Below, one piece after another: positions 36,315 through 49,800 of a DNA stretch of 64,000 nucleotides. The notes under the pieces were generated by a model. It was not told the origin of the DNA and did no database searches. It saw only the letters and a program-made list of their open reading frames with translations. Positions within the stretch are counted from its first letter, which is position 1. Each line of letters opens with the position of its first letter. The position numbers were made by a program, and so were the translations under genes. Location: the NCBI GenBank assembly GCA_023213395.1, contig CM041465.1, positions 157,859,741-157,923,740 on the forward strand, in the 5' to 3' direction. The stretch is from Cycas panzhihuaensis (lineage: Eukaryota > Cycadophyta).

Positions 36315-36450
36315 ACCAAAAAAAATAAAAAAGCAAAAAGTAAAAGGCAAAAAAAAGTAAAAAAAATAAAAGCAAAAGGTTTAAAAAGTAAAAAATAAAA
36401 GGCAAAAAAGTAAAAGCAAAAAAATAAAAAAGCAGAATAAAAAAATCCAT
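36315..36450 (+). repeat. A/G-rich low-complexity tract in the element leader
   Basis: About 135 bases of almost pure purine built from AAAAGTAAAAGGCAAAAA-like words, between the primer-binding site and gag. It produces a Phe-rich frame on the other strand that is not a gene. Confidence 0.85.
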
Positions 36451-36554
36451 ATTGCCTCATTGTAAAGCATTAAGGATAGCAGTCTATAGACACCCCATCA
36501 AATCCCTTTTATTCACATTTACCAACTAGGATTCAACTTAGGTCTTATGAATAA

Positions 36555-37440
36555 ATGGCCCCTAAAATAAACCCAAGATGCACTCAAGATCTCAATGATG
36601 CTGTCATATAACTTTGAGGAGACATATTTCAAATCCAAACTGACTTCAATGAAAATTTTGAAGCAGTAATACTAGAGCTCACAACCATGAAACCTTTTAA
36701 GAAAGAAAAGATTGAATTTGATGATACTACTCACATAGGTGGGGGTCACTTCGCTAAAGAAGATGAAGGTAATGACGGTAGGCACTTCCATCCTAACTTC
36801 TTTCCCAAGGTAGAAATCAAGAAGTCCAATGGCACAGATGTATACACCTAGATCACCCAAATGGAACAATACTTTTCTCTTCATCAAGTTCCAAGAGACA
36901 AGAAGATCCCTCTTGCTTCTCTACACATGAAAATTGAACCCTACCAATGGTACCAATGGGTTATGAAAATAATTGGTGGGCTTAGTTATCAATATGAGGG
37001 TTTTGTCAAGGATATTATAGCTCAACATGATAATACCTGGAATCATGACCACTTTAACTAGTTAACTAAAGTCAGACAGGAGGGGATTGTTTTAGCTTAT
37101 GCAACAGAATACTGACGTCTCTCCACAAGGGTTGATAGTCTTTGTCAGAATAAATTACTTTGGTTGTACATTAGTAAGTTACGAGATGATATTAGACATA
37201 AGTTGTGACTCCTAAAACCTAATAACATCTCTATAACTATCAATTTTGCTCGGCATATTGAAGCAAAAAATAAGGCATCTTGACCCCTCCCACGAACATT
37301 CCCAGAAAAGTGGCCACAATTTTAGGTTCATGGTATATAACAAATGAATTCCCGAGAGATAGGTAAGAAACAATTGAAAGGGTTATGTTTTCGTTGCAAC
37401 TAAAAGTAGAATAAAGACCATAAATGTCATGAATGACGCT
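36555..37440 (+). pseudogene. Ty3/gypsy gag remnant of the chromovirus element
   Basis: Starts at ATG 36555. The plus-strand reading contains a retrotransposon gag domain around 36840-37250, with YTxITQMEQYFSLHQV and, further on, LRDDIRHKL, interrupted by stops. A zinc knuckle begins with CFRC at 37386 and ends DHKC near 37425, the form typical of gypsy gag. The longest open piece is 36861-37061. Several stops replace expected Trp, Gln or Arg codons. Confidence 0.82.
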
Positions 37441-37619
37441 TATTCATAATTGAGGATGTTTAAGATGATAAACTAGTAGAGGAAGCCTCATTAGAGCCAT
37501 AAAATAATGATTGTGGCCCACTTGAGGAGGAAGAAGAAGATATTGCTACTATATTTGTGCATGCCCTTACTAGAATTACGACCCCACAAACACTCAAACT
37601 TATTCGGTATATCAAGAAA

Positions 37620-40600
37620 AGGAAGGTGGTTGTCCTCATAAATTCTGAGAGAACCCATAATTTCATTAATTAGAAACTTGCTAAAGAACTCAATTATTTT
37701 CTATATCTTATAAAAAAAATTTAGGTTATAGTGGCTAATGGAGGGACACTCACTTATGGGGGAAAATGTCACAACATTAAGTTGCAAATAGGTGATTGTC
37801 ACCTCTTTACTTCCATGTATGCCATTCTCGTTGGAGGAGTTAATGTTATATTAGGGGTACAATGGCTCAAACCATTAGGGACCATTCAACTGAATATACA
37901 AGAGCTCTTCATCTAATTTAATTATGAAGGAATCGAATATCAATTAAATGGAATAATTCCTTCTCCAACCAAAATCATCAACTTACATTGTATGGAGAGG
38001 CTCATTAAAAAAGGTGGTATAGGAATCATTACCAAATGTTATGCTCTGGAAGGTAAGGAACTTCCAACAGAAGGGGATATTCTCGAAGATGATGGTATAC
38101 CAAATGACTTAAAGTTGGTACTTCACCACCACAACTAGGTCTTTTAGGATATTCCTCAAGGTCTTCCCCTAGTATGTGACCAAGATCATAACATTGACCT
38201 AGTAGTTGGAAGCAAACCTCCTTATATTCGACCATACTAGTATCCTTACTAGTAAAAGAATGAAATTGAACAACTAGTTTAAGAACTCCTTAATACTGAT
38301 ACTATTAGGGAAAGTAAAAGCACTTTTTCTACCTCGGTGATTTTAGTAAGAAAAAAGGATGGCTCATTTTGCATGTGTGTAGACTACCGTAAGCCCAATA
38401 AGATAACTATCAAAGATAAATTTCCTATACCAGTCATCGATGAACTCTTGGATGGACTCCATGGAGCAATGTTCTTCACGTCATTAGACTTGTGGTCAGG
38501 ATACCATCAAATTAGGATCAAGGCAGAGGATGTTTATAAAACTACATTTCGTACATATGAAGGATATTATGAATTTTTAGTCATGCCAACTGGCTTGACT
38601 AATGCCCCATCTACCATTCAAGGACTCATGAACAAACTCTTTTAGCCTTATTTAAGGAAGTTCATATTAGTATTTTTTTATGACATTATGATCTTCAGTC
38701 CTACATGGGAAGACCATCTTCAGCATGTTGATAAGGCATTACAGGTGCTTGCAGATAACCAACTTTATGCTAAAAATTTAAAATGTTAATTTGGGTAAAT
38801 AAAAATAGAATATTTGGGCCATATTATATCTTAAGAAGGAGTCAAGGTGAATCTTAAGAAAATTGGAGTTATCACGAAATGGCCTAAACCCAAAAATATC
38901 AAGGGCCTTCGTGGATTCTTAGGAATCACAGGGTATTATCGAAAGTTTGTTCAGGGTTATGCAAGGATCGTTTTCCCTTTAATCAATTTGTTAAAAAAGG
39001 ATTCCTTTAATTAAAATGATAATGCCTCTAAAGCATTTAAACACCTAAAGGTAGCTTTAACTACCACATCAGTCCTCGCAACACCAGACTTTATAAAGAC
39101 CTTCACCATTGAATGCGATGCATTAGGGCAACGCATTTGAGTAGTCTTAATGTAAGAAGGGAAACCTTTGGCCTTCGAGAGTCATCAACTTACAGCTAAG
39201 AAATAAGTCAAATCCACCTATGAGAAGGAGATGTTATCAATTCTCCATGTGGTTAGGAAATGGCGACTATTTATTGGGAACACATTTCCAAATTAAAACA
39301 GACCATGATAACTTAAAACATTTCTTAGCTCAAAGGATAACATCTGAGGAACAATAAAAATGGGTCACTAAAATGCAAGCTTTTGACTTTAAAATCATAT
39401 ATAAAAAAGGCAAGGATAATATAGCTATTGATGCTTTATCTTATAAGGAAGAAGGCTCTGCACTATATTCTATCACCATAGTCAATCCCTCTTGGACAGT
39501 AGTCGCCAAGCAAGAATGGGATCAAGACCCCTTTACAAAGCAGATCATTCAAGACCTTCAAGCTAGGATAGGGCATTCAACCTATTATACATGGTCTACA
39601 AATATTCTCTGGTGTAAGAATTAGATATATATATACCCTCACTCTATCCTCAAGGAGCAAATTTTATATGATGCACATGCCTCTCCAATAGCAGGTCACA
39701 TGGGGTTCTTACAGACATACCATTGCTTAAAACAATCTTTCTTTTGGAAGGGATAAAAAGGAGATGTAAAGAGATATATTTCCTCATGAAATTTGTCAAT
39801 GACATAAGACAAAAATAGTCAAGTCTCCAGGATTACTGCAACCCCTTCCCATACCAAATCAACGATGGGAAGAAATTTCTATAGACTTCATTGTGGGTCT
39901 TCCCAAGTCAGAAGGAAAAGATTCTATACTGGTGGTTATTGATAGGCTAATCAAATATGCTCATTTTTGTGGCATTCAAGCCACATATAAGGTAAAGCAA
40001 ATTGTTAAGATCTTTTTAAAGGATATACATAGGTTACATGGTATTCCCAAATGCATAGTCAGTGATTGAGACCCTAAGTTTACTAGCAACTTCTAGATGG
40101 AACTCTTCCATCTACTTGGTACTAAACTAATAATAAGCTCATCCTACCATCCATAAACATATGGTCAAACTGAGGTGGTTAACAAGTGTCTTGAAGGATA
40201 CCTTCATTGTTATGCTTCAGATAAGCAAGGCCAATGGTATCATTAACTTCCTTTAGTAGAATAGTAGTATAATACAACCTATCATGCATTAGTAGGAATG
40301 ACTTTGTTCTAAGTATTATATGGCTATGAACCACCCACACTTAAGAATTATGCCATAATTAGTTTTAAGGTTCAAGCAGTCAAGGAGCACATCTAACAAA
40401 CAACACTAATTCTTAAATCACTCAAGGAAAATCTAAACCTTACACAAAAATGAATAAAACAATAGGCAAATAAAGGGTGAAGTGCCCAAGCATTTCAACT
40501 AGGTGACTGTGTATACTTACAGTTATAATCGTACAAGCAGGCATCTCTTAAACGGGATGGGCAATATAAATTACAACCTCAATTTTATGGGCCTTACAAA

Positions 40601-40915
40601 ATTCTCAAGAAGATTGGTAAAGTTGCATATGCCTTGGACTTACCACCACCATCAAGGATCCATAATATCTTTTATGTTTCATATCTCAAGAGAGTAATTG
40701 AGCAGCAAGTATAAGTTCAAACAGAATTACCTATCTTAAATGAGGAGGGTCAACTCCAACTCATTCTAGAATGTATCACCGACCAAAGAATTCAACATCT
40801 ATGATTCATGCAAATCATTGAGTATCTCATCAAATGGAAACAACTTCCATGAGAAGATGCAACTTGGAACAATGAGCAATTTATCCAAGAGCATCCTAAG
40901 ATCACAAAGCTTTGA
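37620..40915 (+). pseudogene. Ty3/gypsy pol remnant with chromodomain
   Basis: Protease at about 37640-37900 shows NSERTHNFI where the catalytic DSG is expected. Reverse transcriptase at about 38310-38800 shows [33 protein letters not shown] and [15 protein letters not shown], but the catalytic core reads FFYDIM instead of an F-x-DD form. RNase H is at about 39060-39440 (TIECDALGQ). Integrase is at about 39690-40420 with VSD at 40060-40068 followed by a stop, and a YGQTEVVNKCLEGYL block. The C-terminus (about 40800-40915) reads EYLIKWKQLP then EDATWN, a chromodomain, and ends at TGA 40913. Stops and at least one frameshift (near 39790) kill the frame. Confidence 0.88.
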
Positions 40916-40943
40916 GGGTAAAACTTTTTAAAGGGGAGGACTT

Positions 40944-41322
40944 TGTTAGGGATCCAACCCCTAACTTACCTTCTCTTATATTCTCTTATATCTTCTACTT
41001 CTTCTCTCTCTTATCTTCTATTTCTTCTACTCCTTCCCTCTTCTTAATATCCTACATGCATAAGTAGAAGGTTGTGTAATAGTCATTGAGCACTATATAT
41101 ATTTATATAATATCTCACATGCATAAGGAGGAGGTTGTGTAATGAGCATAGAGCCATATATATATTTATGTAATCTTTAGAGTAGGGTATCTAAAATATC
41201 ATTGTTATTGCATGTAATTGGGAGGTTGCCCCCTTAAAGGGTATTGCAATACAAGTGCTCTTTTGGAGTTATTTGCATGTTATATTGATGTGAAATTGTT
41301 ATGAAGGAGTGGTATCCTACCA
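40944..41322 (+). repeat. 3' LTR of the chromovirus element
   Basis: 379-bp direct repeat of 35186-35578, preceded by the polypurine tract and followed by TTTAT. Confidence 0.93.
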
Positions 41323-41443
41323 TTTATTTTCTTTTACTTTTTCATTATGTTTTATTAATATTTAATCTTTTTATAATGTAAAAATAAATTATATATATTA
41401 TTATATATAAGCACATACATCATAATATAGAAATTATTAAATG

Positions 41444-42090
41444 TGTTGAGAATACAAGGTCCAACCCTTTAACCGCCACCAAGATCTATTACTTTCTTAC
41501 AACTAGTTACAGAAATCAAAATATAAAATTACATGCAAATTCTAAAATTAGAGATTATACAGTAAAAAGAAAATGAAAACCAAACATCACATGTGCACCC
41601 GATATAACGTGGTAAAACCCTAGCGATTGTCTTTGAGGAAACATCCACACAGGAAAGGTATCGATCTTTATTGCTACAGAATGGAGAAACAATACATCAT
41701 AGTTACAGAGTGCTCTCTGGAACAACAATCAGCTACCGCCCTCTTCACAGTACATTGTATAACATTACAACATAATAAGAAAAGCCTTAAAACGAGCTAC
41801 ATGAGAGGAACATCCAAGACCTAAGTCTTAACCGTAGAATCTAGGGTATTTGTATCAAACGACCCTGATTCTTTTTACATTTTGATAAGATTTACATGGC
41901 TAATTTTTTTGGGTCGGGGGCTATCGCCCCTGAACCCCCTCCTAGCGGGGGGCATTCCACGCTCCCCGCACCCCTCGGCCATGGGGGGCTCCTGCCCCCC
42001 TTGGAACCCCCCGAGAAAGATTAGGGACGGAAACCGCGTTGAAAACATGCCATACTTTTAGGCCTATAATTATTGTCACAATACCCAACA
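41444..42090 (-). repeat. 3' LTR of copia element C, with GC-rich block
   Basis: 647 bp. A strongly GC-rich block with many G and C runs (about 41910-42015) stands out from the AT-rich surroundings. The other LTR has a shorter form of this block (46597-46680). Confidence 0.94.
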
Positions 42091-42109
42091 ATCTCCACCT
42101 TGACAACAA

Positions 42110-43800
42110 TTACCCACTACCTTTCCTGGATCCTTCATCACCTTTTCTGCAAGCCAAGAGAAGTCAAACACCATTTGAACTTCTCTAATGGTACTGGTTT
42201 TGTGAATATATCAGCACAATTCTGATTGGTATGAATCTTCTCAAGTGCCACTCCACCTGCTTCCACAACCTGTCTAACAAAATGGTACTTAAGAACAATA
42301 TGCTTTGTTCTACTATGATAAGTTGGATTCTTGGCTAGGTAAATGGCACTTTGACTGTCACAAAATACCTTTACATTTTCCTGTCTCCTTCCAAGCTCAA
42401 CCAATAGACCCTATAACCAGATTGCTTCTTTACAAGCATGTCTGCGGAGAACATATTCACTTCGTGGTTGTGATTACAATTGTGCTATGCAATTTGGATA
42501 TCCAACTAACTGGACCATTTGCAAGAGTAAAAACTTGACCTGAAGTAGACCTTCTTTTGTCAAAATCTCCTGCAAAGTCTAAATCGACATATCCACAAAC
42601 GTGATTACCTGTACCTCCAAAGGTGATGCAGTAATCACTAATGCCTCTCAAATATCAAAACACCCATTTCACTGCAGCCCAATGTTCCTTTCTTGGATTT
42701 GCCATAAACCTGCTAACTACATCGACTACATGTGAAATATCAGGTCTTGTACATACCATGGCATACATCAAACTTCCTACTGCACTGGCATAAGGCACAC
42801 AAGACATATAAGCCTTTTATTCTTCACTACTATGACTCATATTAGATGAAAGCTTGAAGTGGGAAGCCAATGGGATACTCACTGGTTTCACATTTGCCAT
42901 CCGAAACCTGGTTAGCACCTTCTCCACATATTTCTACTATGATAACCATAGCTTACCACTTTTCCTGTCTCTGTGTATCTCCATGCCTAAGATTTATTTT
43001 GCGGCTCCTAGATCCTTCATATCAAAAGTCTTAGCCAATTGAGCCTTTAGCTTATTGATTTCTACTATGCTCTTGCTTGCAACCAGCATGTCATCAATAT
43101 ATAACACCAAGATAATGAATAAGCCATTGTCTATAAATTTAAAGTAAACACAATGATCATACTCGCTTCTTTTAAAATTTTGGCTCTCCATAAAGGCATC
43201 AAACTTCTTGTACCACTGCTTGGGTGATTACTTCAGGCCATACAATGATTTCCTGAGCCTGCAAACAAGTCTTTTCCTGCCATCTTAAACAAACCCCTCT
43301 GGTTGATCCATATAGATCTCCTCATCTAAATATCCATGTAGAAAAGTTATCTTTACATCTAACTGCTCCAACTCCAAATCAAGAGAAGCTACTAATGCTA
43401 ACAGCACTCGAATTGAAACAAGTTTAACAACTAGTGAAAAGATCTCATGAAAGTCAATACCTGCTTTCTGTACAAAACCTTTTGCTACCAGTCGTGCCTT
43501 ATATTTATCAACCTTTCTATCAACATCTGTTTTCTTTTTTAAAACCCACATGTAACCAACAGTCTTCCTACCATGTGGAAGTTCTACCAAGTCCCATGAA
43601 TTATTTTTCTTCAAAGCATCTATCTCTTCCTGCATAGCCCTTATCCACTTCTCTCCATGGATATCATCTACTACTTCCTGATAACATGTGAGCTCACCAT
43701 CATAAGAAACTAAAGCAGTAGAAATATAAGGGTTGTACCTGTCAGGTGGATGACTAACTCGTGTAGATCTTCTAACTATTGGTAGAGGAGTGTCCACATA
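42110..43800 (-). pseudogene. Ty1/copia reverse transcriptase and RNase H of element C
   Basis: The open frame 43797-43285 (170 codons) covers the linker and N-terminal reverse transcriptase (YMWVLKKK, YKARLVAKGFVQKAGIDF, EEIYMDQPEGF). The frame 43191-42994 holds the catalytic box LVLYIDDMLVASKS, so the two aspartates are kept. RNase H lies in 42651-42457 (YVDLDFAGDFDKRRSTSG) and 42404-42138 (VFCDSQSAIYLAKNPTYHSRT, ADIFTKPVPLEKF), ending at a stop near 42138. The pieces are separated by stops and frame changes rather than large deletions. Confidence 0.9.
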
Positions 43801-45271
43801 CTCCTATGAATCTGTTGTTGATTCGTCTTCAGAAAGATCTTCATGCTCTTCTGATTCCACAGATGGTTGCATTTCAAACTTAACTTGTTGATGCTCATCT
43901 TACTGCTCCTATTTCATTTCAGCTTCTACACTGTCTGATTTTACAAGGGGAGACTCATCAAATATGACATCTCTGTTAATGGTGATTTTGTGGGCAGTAG
44001 GATCCCACAACCTATATCCCTTCACACCATCCTTATCACCATAACCAACAAAGATATATCTCTTGGATTTTGGGTCTAACTTTGAACATTTACTTTTGTC
44101 GTCGAGCATAAGCATCACAACCAAAAACTTTTAAATTTGAATAATCACACGGATGTCCAGTCCATACCTCTTCAGGAATCTTGTAATCTATTGTAACTGA
44201 TGGTGACCTGTTTACCAGATAGCAAGTTGTTTGAACAGCTTCTGCCCATAAGTCCTGCTCCACTCCTGCATTACTTAGCATGCTTCTTGCTCTTTCCAAG
44301 AGTGTCCTATTCATGCACTCAGTAATGCCATTTTGCTGTGGAGTATAGCTAGTGGTCTTGTGTCTTTTGATCCTAACTTCTCTGCAATAGTTCTCAAACT
44401 CCAAGGAGTTGAACTCACCTCCATTGTCAGTTCTTAAACATTTGATTGTCTTACCAGTATTGTTCTCAACTAAAGCCTTGAATTGCTTAAACACATTGAA
44501 AACTTCAGATTTCCTTTTCAAAAAATAGACCCATACCTTCCTGGAGTAATCATCTATAAATGTGACAAAATATAATGATCCTCCACAAGATATTTTAGGA
44601 GCTAGTCCCCATACATCTGAATGTATGTAATCCAGAACGCCTTTACTAGTGTGACTCCCTACTTTAAACTTGAGTTTACACTGTTTTCCAAAAACACAAT
44701 GTTTACAGAAAGCCAAGTCTAAAAGCTGTAAGTTAGGAAGCAACTTATGGTTTATCAGCACCTTAAGTCCTCTCTTACTCATGTGCCCAAGTCTCTGATG
44801 CCATAACTGAGCTGGATCTTCTGTAGTTTTTGACACTGTAGCTGCTTGGCTAACATCTGTACTTCCCACTAAAATGTAAAGATTTCCTCTCTTTAAGGCT
44901 TTCATAACAACCAAGGTGCCCTTTGACACCTTTAGGACTCCTTCATGACCCGTATACTTAAAACCAACTAAATCTAATTCACCCAAGGAAATCAGATTCC
45001 TTTTCAAATCAGGTACATGTCTAACCTCAGTTAATGTTCTGACTACCCCATCAAACATCTTAATTCTGATGCTACCAATGCCCACTGTCTTACAAGAAAC
45101 TTTATTTCCCATAAGCACATCACCACCATTAAGAGGTTGGTATGATGAGAACCAACTCCTGTATGGACACATGTGGTGTGAAGCACCTGAATCTAATAAC
45201 CAGTCATGGTGATAATGAGAAATATTACAAGTAACCAAGACATCATCATCCATACCTTGATTTGACTCCAC
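43800..45271 (-). CDS. Ty1/copia protease-integrase frame of element C
   Basis: An open frame of 393 codons (45271-44090), the longest non-repeat frame in the window. Residues about 22-35 contain the protease site LLDSGASHHM. About residues 155-205 form the pre-integrase zinc region (LWHQRLGHMSKRGLKVL, then CKHCVFGKQCKLKF). The integrase core keeps its three acidic residues: the D of IHSDVWG, the D of TDNGGEF and the E of NGITEC. It shifts frame near 44100 into 44124-43909 (YIFVGYGDKDGVKGYRLWD), the end of integrase. The part shown is intact, but the whole polyprotein is not. It acts in cutting the polyprotein and inserting element DNA into the genome. Confidence 0.88.
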
Positions 45272-46105
45272 CTGATTCGCCTCCTTGGTAGGATCTTCCT
45301 TTTTCTGGAACTCCTTACTTTCGTAACAATCCTTCTTGAGGTGACCGGTCTTATTACAATGCTAACACCTGAGCTTACTCTTTTTGCTCTTTGACTTAGA
45401 TCTCCATGTATCCCTGGAGTTTTGTCCTCTCTCAAATGTTCTACCCCTTACTGCCATGGCTTCTGGTGTGGAGGTTTCAAGACTAGACTTCCTCTGCACT
45501 TCTTCCATTAGCAAAGCACTCACAACAAAGTCATATTCCAATTAATTTGTTGTGATAAAACTAATTGAGGTGACAATATTATCCCAGGATTCAGATAATG
45601 AGCATAACAGGGTAATTGCCTTGTCCTTATCCTCAATTTTAACATTGATACTAGTCAATTAACAAATAAGAGTATTGAAAATATTTAAATGGTCAACGAT
45701 TTTTGTACCTTCCTTCATCCATAATGAGTATAGTTGCCTCTTCAGGTAGATTTGATTCGTTACTGATTTGGTCATATCTGAGCCTTCCAACCGGGTCGTA
45801 ATCACCGCCATCTTTACTCCCCTGCGATGTTAAACAAAACTTCATTTGCCAAGTACAATCGTATTGTGCTAAGTGCCTTTTTGTCTAAATCATCTCATTC
45901 CTCATCGTCCATCCCTGCGGGTTTCTTCGACTTGCCTGCAAGGGCTTTGTACAAACCCTGTTGTACAAGAATATCATACGCTTTTAGCTTCCACAACTCG
46001 AAGTTGTTCTTACTATTGAATTTCTCCACCTCGAACTTTGCATTCACTAGTTTCTCCATTTGGTGTAGAAAATCTGACACCAAAACCTTCACAAACTCGT
46101 TGTAA
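45193..46105 (-). pseudogene. Ty1/copia gag of element C, broken
   Basis: The N-terminal frame 46092-45895 reads AKFEVEKFNSKNNFELWKLK and DILVQQGLYKALAGKSKKP, the typical copia gag start. Further down (about 45890-45440) stops and shifts interrupt the gag domain. The frame 45435-45193 is Arg/Lys-rich and out of step with the gag frame. A zinc knuckle lies at about 45325-45366 with a stop directly after its first cysteine and then HCNKTGHLKKDC. Gag would form the virus-like particle. Confidence 0.85.
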
Positions 46106-46130
46106 GAAAATGAGTGGCTCTGATACCACT

Positions 46131-46755
46131 TGTTGAGAATACAAGGTCCAACCCTTTAACTGCCCCCAAGATCTATTACTTTCTTACAACTAGTTACAGA
46201 AATTGAAACATAAAATTACATGCAAGTTCTAAAATCAGAGATTATACAGTAACAAGAAAATGAAAGCCAAACATCATATGTGCACCCGATATAATGTGGT
46301 AAAACCCTAGCAGTGTACTAGGGAAACATCCACACAGGAAAGCTATCGATCTTTATTGTTGCAGAATGGAGAAACAATACATCACAGTTACATAGTGCTC
46401 TCTGGAACAACAATCAACCGCCGCCCTCTTCACAGTACATTGCATAACATTACAACATAATAAGAAAAGCCCTGAAACAGGCTACATGAGAGGAACATCC
46501 AAGACCTAAATCTCAACCGTAGAATCTAGGGTATTTGTATCGAATGACCCTGATTCTCTTTACATTTTGATAAGGTTTACATGGCCAAAATTTTTGGGTC
46601 GGGGGCTATATCCCCCCTCTAGGCGTTCACGCCCTCACTTCTAGCCAAGGGGGCTCCCGCCCCCCTTGGAACCCCCCAAGAAAGATTAGGGGGAGAAACC
46701 GTGCCGAAAACATGCCATAATTTTAGGCCTATAATTATTGTCACAATACCCAACA
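46131..46755 (-). repeat. 5' LTR of copia element C
   Basis: 625-bp direct repeat of 41444-42090 with a shorter GC-rich block, next to the primer-binding site at 46117-46128. Confidence 0.94.
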
Positions 46756-46899
46756 AAATGGAGTGATTATTAATTACATCTTAACTTGATTAGATTTTTA
46801 ATGGTGATGAACAAGAGCAAAAATTAGGTGTTTTATCTAAAAATTTATGGAATTTCTTATATATATTTTTTCAAAGGTGAAGAGGAGAATTTATTAAAT

Positions 46900-49800
46900 T
46901 ATAATCTTAAGAACAATACAATGAGCTGGGAAGCCCAGAATTAGGTGGGCATATTTACCTAATCTTTTACATGAAGAGCACTCAAAGTAGCAATATTAAA
47001 TTATAAATTATTCTTTAACATTCTTCGAAGACAAGTGAAGCAAGAATTATGAGATAGCCATAGCAAAATATCCTTCCTTATACACTTAAGTTTGGTTAAA
47101 GGATGGGACTACTTTTTGAAGGTAAGCTATAGTACAGATTTTCCAAATCTCATGTAAGGTGGTCTTAAGAAGCAGAAACCAGAGGTCAATTAAATGTCAT
47201 TGAGTCATAAACTAGATATAAATCATTGCCTAACTCCCTTTGATTAACCAAGAATAGAGGTGAAAGTTGTCATTACAAATATTAGTGTAGCCTTGGTCCA
47301 AACTAAAAATCTGAAAGATGGTATACCAAATGTCATGAATAAGAGGACAATGCCATCAGATGTGATCAAAACTATCCTCATGGGTGCTACAAATAATGTA
47401 ATATGATTAACAACTAATATTCCATTGATCCCAAGTATCCTAGAAAATAAAAGCTTTGTGCAAGATCCTCTAATCAAGAATATTGTATTTAGGTTAAGCA
47501 ATTTTCCACCATATCCATCCCCATTCTACTTGGAGTTGAGTATGATGAAATTGAAGACTATGAACTAAATAATAAAAATCAAAGGAATTGAAGACATACC
47601 CTCTAGATAAAAACCTAATGCCTTCCTCCTTCTCTAGATCTTAAGATGTAATAAAAGGATCAATTTACCTCATGAAAAATTGAGCTTTTCAGCCATCCGC
47701 AAAAGAGAAGTTTCAGGCTTAGGATTAAGTTCCAACAAGAGATTAGCAACATCCTTCCAATAGAGCTGCTCAAAGTCATGAAATTGAGCCATAGTAAAGT
47801 AATTGTAAGAACTAAAAATTTGAGCTAAAGGAGTGAGTTCATCTTGACTACCTAAAAGAGGCAAACCTAGAGGAAGCCATTTGTCCTTCTAAAAATTGAC
47901 CTGGCAACCAGTAGAACTAGGAGAAACAAGAGTATTATAGTGCACATTATCCCAGGTTGCCACCATATGATTCCAAATAGGAGCTCATTTGTTAAGAAAG
48001 CTGGCATTAACTAACTACTGCTTAGCATAATAACTAAAATAATATTTTATTCTAATAATACGGGCCCATTTATCATTTTCCCTATTCCAAAGGTCCCATA
48101 AATGCTTGGCACCTCTAACCTTAACTAAGATAAAGGGGTCTTTGACACCAAGACTACCTCGACCTTTATGATCTGACACCATACTCCATTTCATAGGATG
48201 AAAGGTTTTCAAATCAACATACCATGGCTTCCAAAGGAATCTTATAAGGAGACTTCAGACCACTAATAATACAACTTTAGGACCTTGAATAATTGACATA
48301 AGGTAATTTGGTAATTGGGAAAGAGTGGGTTCAATTAAGCTTCATCAACTGGATAAGTTAAGGGATCTAATGGGCCAAGTGTCCAACTTCTTTTTAATTT
48401 TTTGAACATAAGGCTGCCAATTAGAAATTTTTAATCTTGAGAGGCTCATAGGAATGCCTAGATATTTGAAGATAGTAGATCTTGGAGGAATAGGAATGCT
48501 GAGAGCTGATGCCAAATTAGATTGCATCTTTGTTTCTACTTCATTAAAAATAATGCTAGATTTACTTACATTAATAGACATCCCTACTGCGAGGCCAAAA
48601 GCCTTGAGTACTTAGCTCCAGATATTGATTTCTGTATATGAAGGGTGACCCAATAGAATGGTATCATCTGAAAAAATTTGATGTGTTATGATCTCAGATC
48701 CTTCAATAGAAGTACCTTGGAGAAGATCTATTGATTGGAGCCATAAATGGAGGGAAGAAAACCTTCCATAATAATAACAAAAAGATAAGGCAACAAAGGA
48801 TAGCCTTGATGAATTCCTCTACTCATATAAATAAGGCCATTAATTAAACCATTAATTTTTATAGCCATTGAAATCGAAGAGATCATAACTTTAATCAAAT
48901 TAATATAGTTCTATTGAAGTCTCTTTTGAACGAGAATAGCAAGAAAGAAATTCCATTCCGCAGTGTCATAAGCTTTATTGATGTCTAATTTAAAAATTAT
49001 AGCTTGTTACTTCTTTGTGCAAATAAAATAGAGAGCCTCAACAATCACAGTTATGTTGTCAGCTATACAATGCCCTTTAATAAAGGTAGTTTGATTCTCA
49101 TTGACAATATGAGGAAGGAACTCTTTAAGACGATTAGAAAGAACTTTGGCTATAATCTTGTATGAAGTATTACAAAGACTTATAGGTCTTGAGTGATGGA
49201 TGGAGGATGGAGTATTACTTTTAGGAATCAAGAAGGCTATGGTAGCATTGATAGCAAGGTTCATTCTACCTGATCAACAAACCTCTTCTGCCACTTCAAC
49301 TAATAGTTGTAGGACCTCATCAGAGTTAATAACTAATAGAAGCTCAACGAGAATACCATCAGGACCGGGGGATTTACCTTTGAGAAGCTTCAACATAATT
49401 TTTTGAATCTCCTCCTTAGTGATCATTCTATTAAGAGAAGCATTAAGGTTTCTATTACACTCCTCCAGAATAGGTTTCGCCTTTGAAAGAATAATTTAAA
49501 TAGCTTTGGCTCTATTCGAAGAGAACCTTGAGTGGTCCATAGCCTATCAAAATCATGAAAAAACTCAGACTAAATTCTATGATGCAAATATGTAATTTCC
49601 AATGAGGAAACCTATAAACACTTCAGAGGCCATTGTTATTGTATTGCTTTTGCATAATGGTTAAAAAATTTTGAATTCTGGTATGTGTGAAGTTTCCATT
49701 AGATATTTAACCATGCTTTCTATTTTTCATCCTCCTGCTTTTGCATAAGCAAAAAATGATTATTTAAGTTAGAAAGCCTTGACAGAAGCTCCACCGAGCC

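Larger units (their letters stand above)
35186..41322 (+). mobile_element. complete but inactive Ty3/gypsy chromovirus-type element
   Basis: LTRs at 35186-35578 and 40944-41322 are flanked by TTTAT on both sides (35181-35185, 41323-41327). The primer-binding site tggtatcagagc is at 35581-35592 and the polypurine tract aaaggggaggactt at 40930-40943. Gag, protease, reverse transcriptase, RNase H, integrase and a C-terminal chromodomain follow in order, which is the chromovirus layout of plants. Every domain has stops or frameshifts. The LTRs are similar, with small length differences in a CTT-rich part. Confidence 0.94.
41444..46755 (-). mobile_element. complete Ty1/copia element C, best preserved in the window
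   Basis: LTRs at 41444-42090 and 46131-46755 begin TGTTG and end CAACA. AAATG flanks both sides (41439-41443, 46756-46760). The plus strand reads gctctgatacca at 46117-46128, the complement of the initiator Met-tRNA primer-binding site. The purine-rich tract AAGGTGGAGAT lies next to the 3' LTR (complement of 42091-42101). Coding order on the minus strand is gag, protease, integrase, reverse transcriptase, RNase H. The gag sequence and layout fit the Tork group (Tnt1-like), which is an inference. LTR copies differ by about one base in thirteen over their first 215 bases, mostly transitions. Confidence 0.95.

Noticed and set aside
36278-36460. Phe-rich minus-strand frame resembling a membrane peptide
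   Set aside because: It is the complement of a purine-rich low-complexity tract in a retroelement leader.
45827-46105. 92-codon plus-strand Ser/Phe-rich frame
   Set aside because: It lies antisense to the gag start of copia element C.
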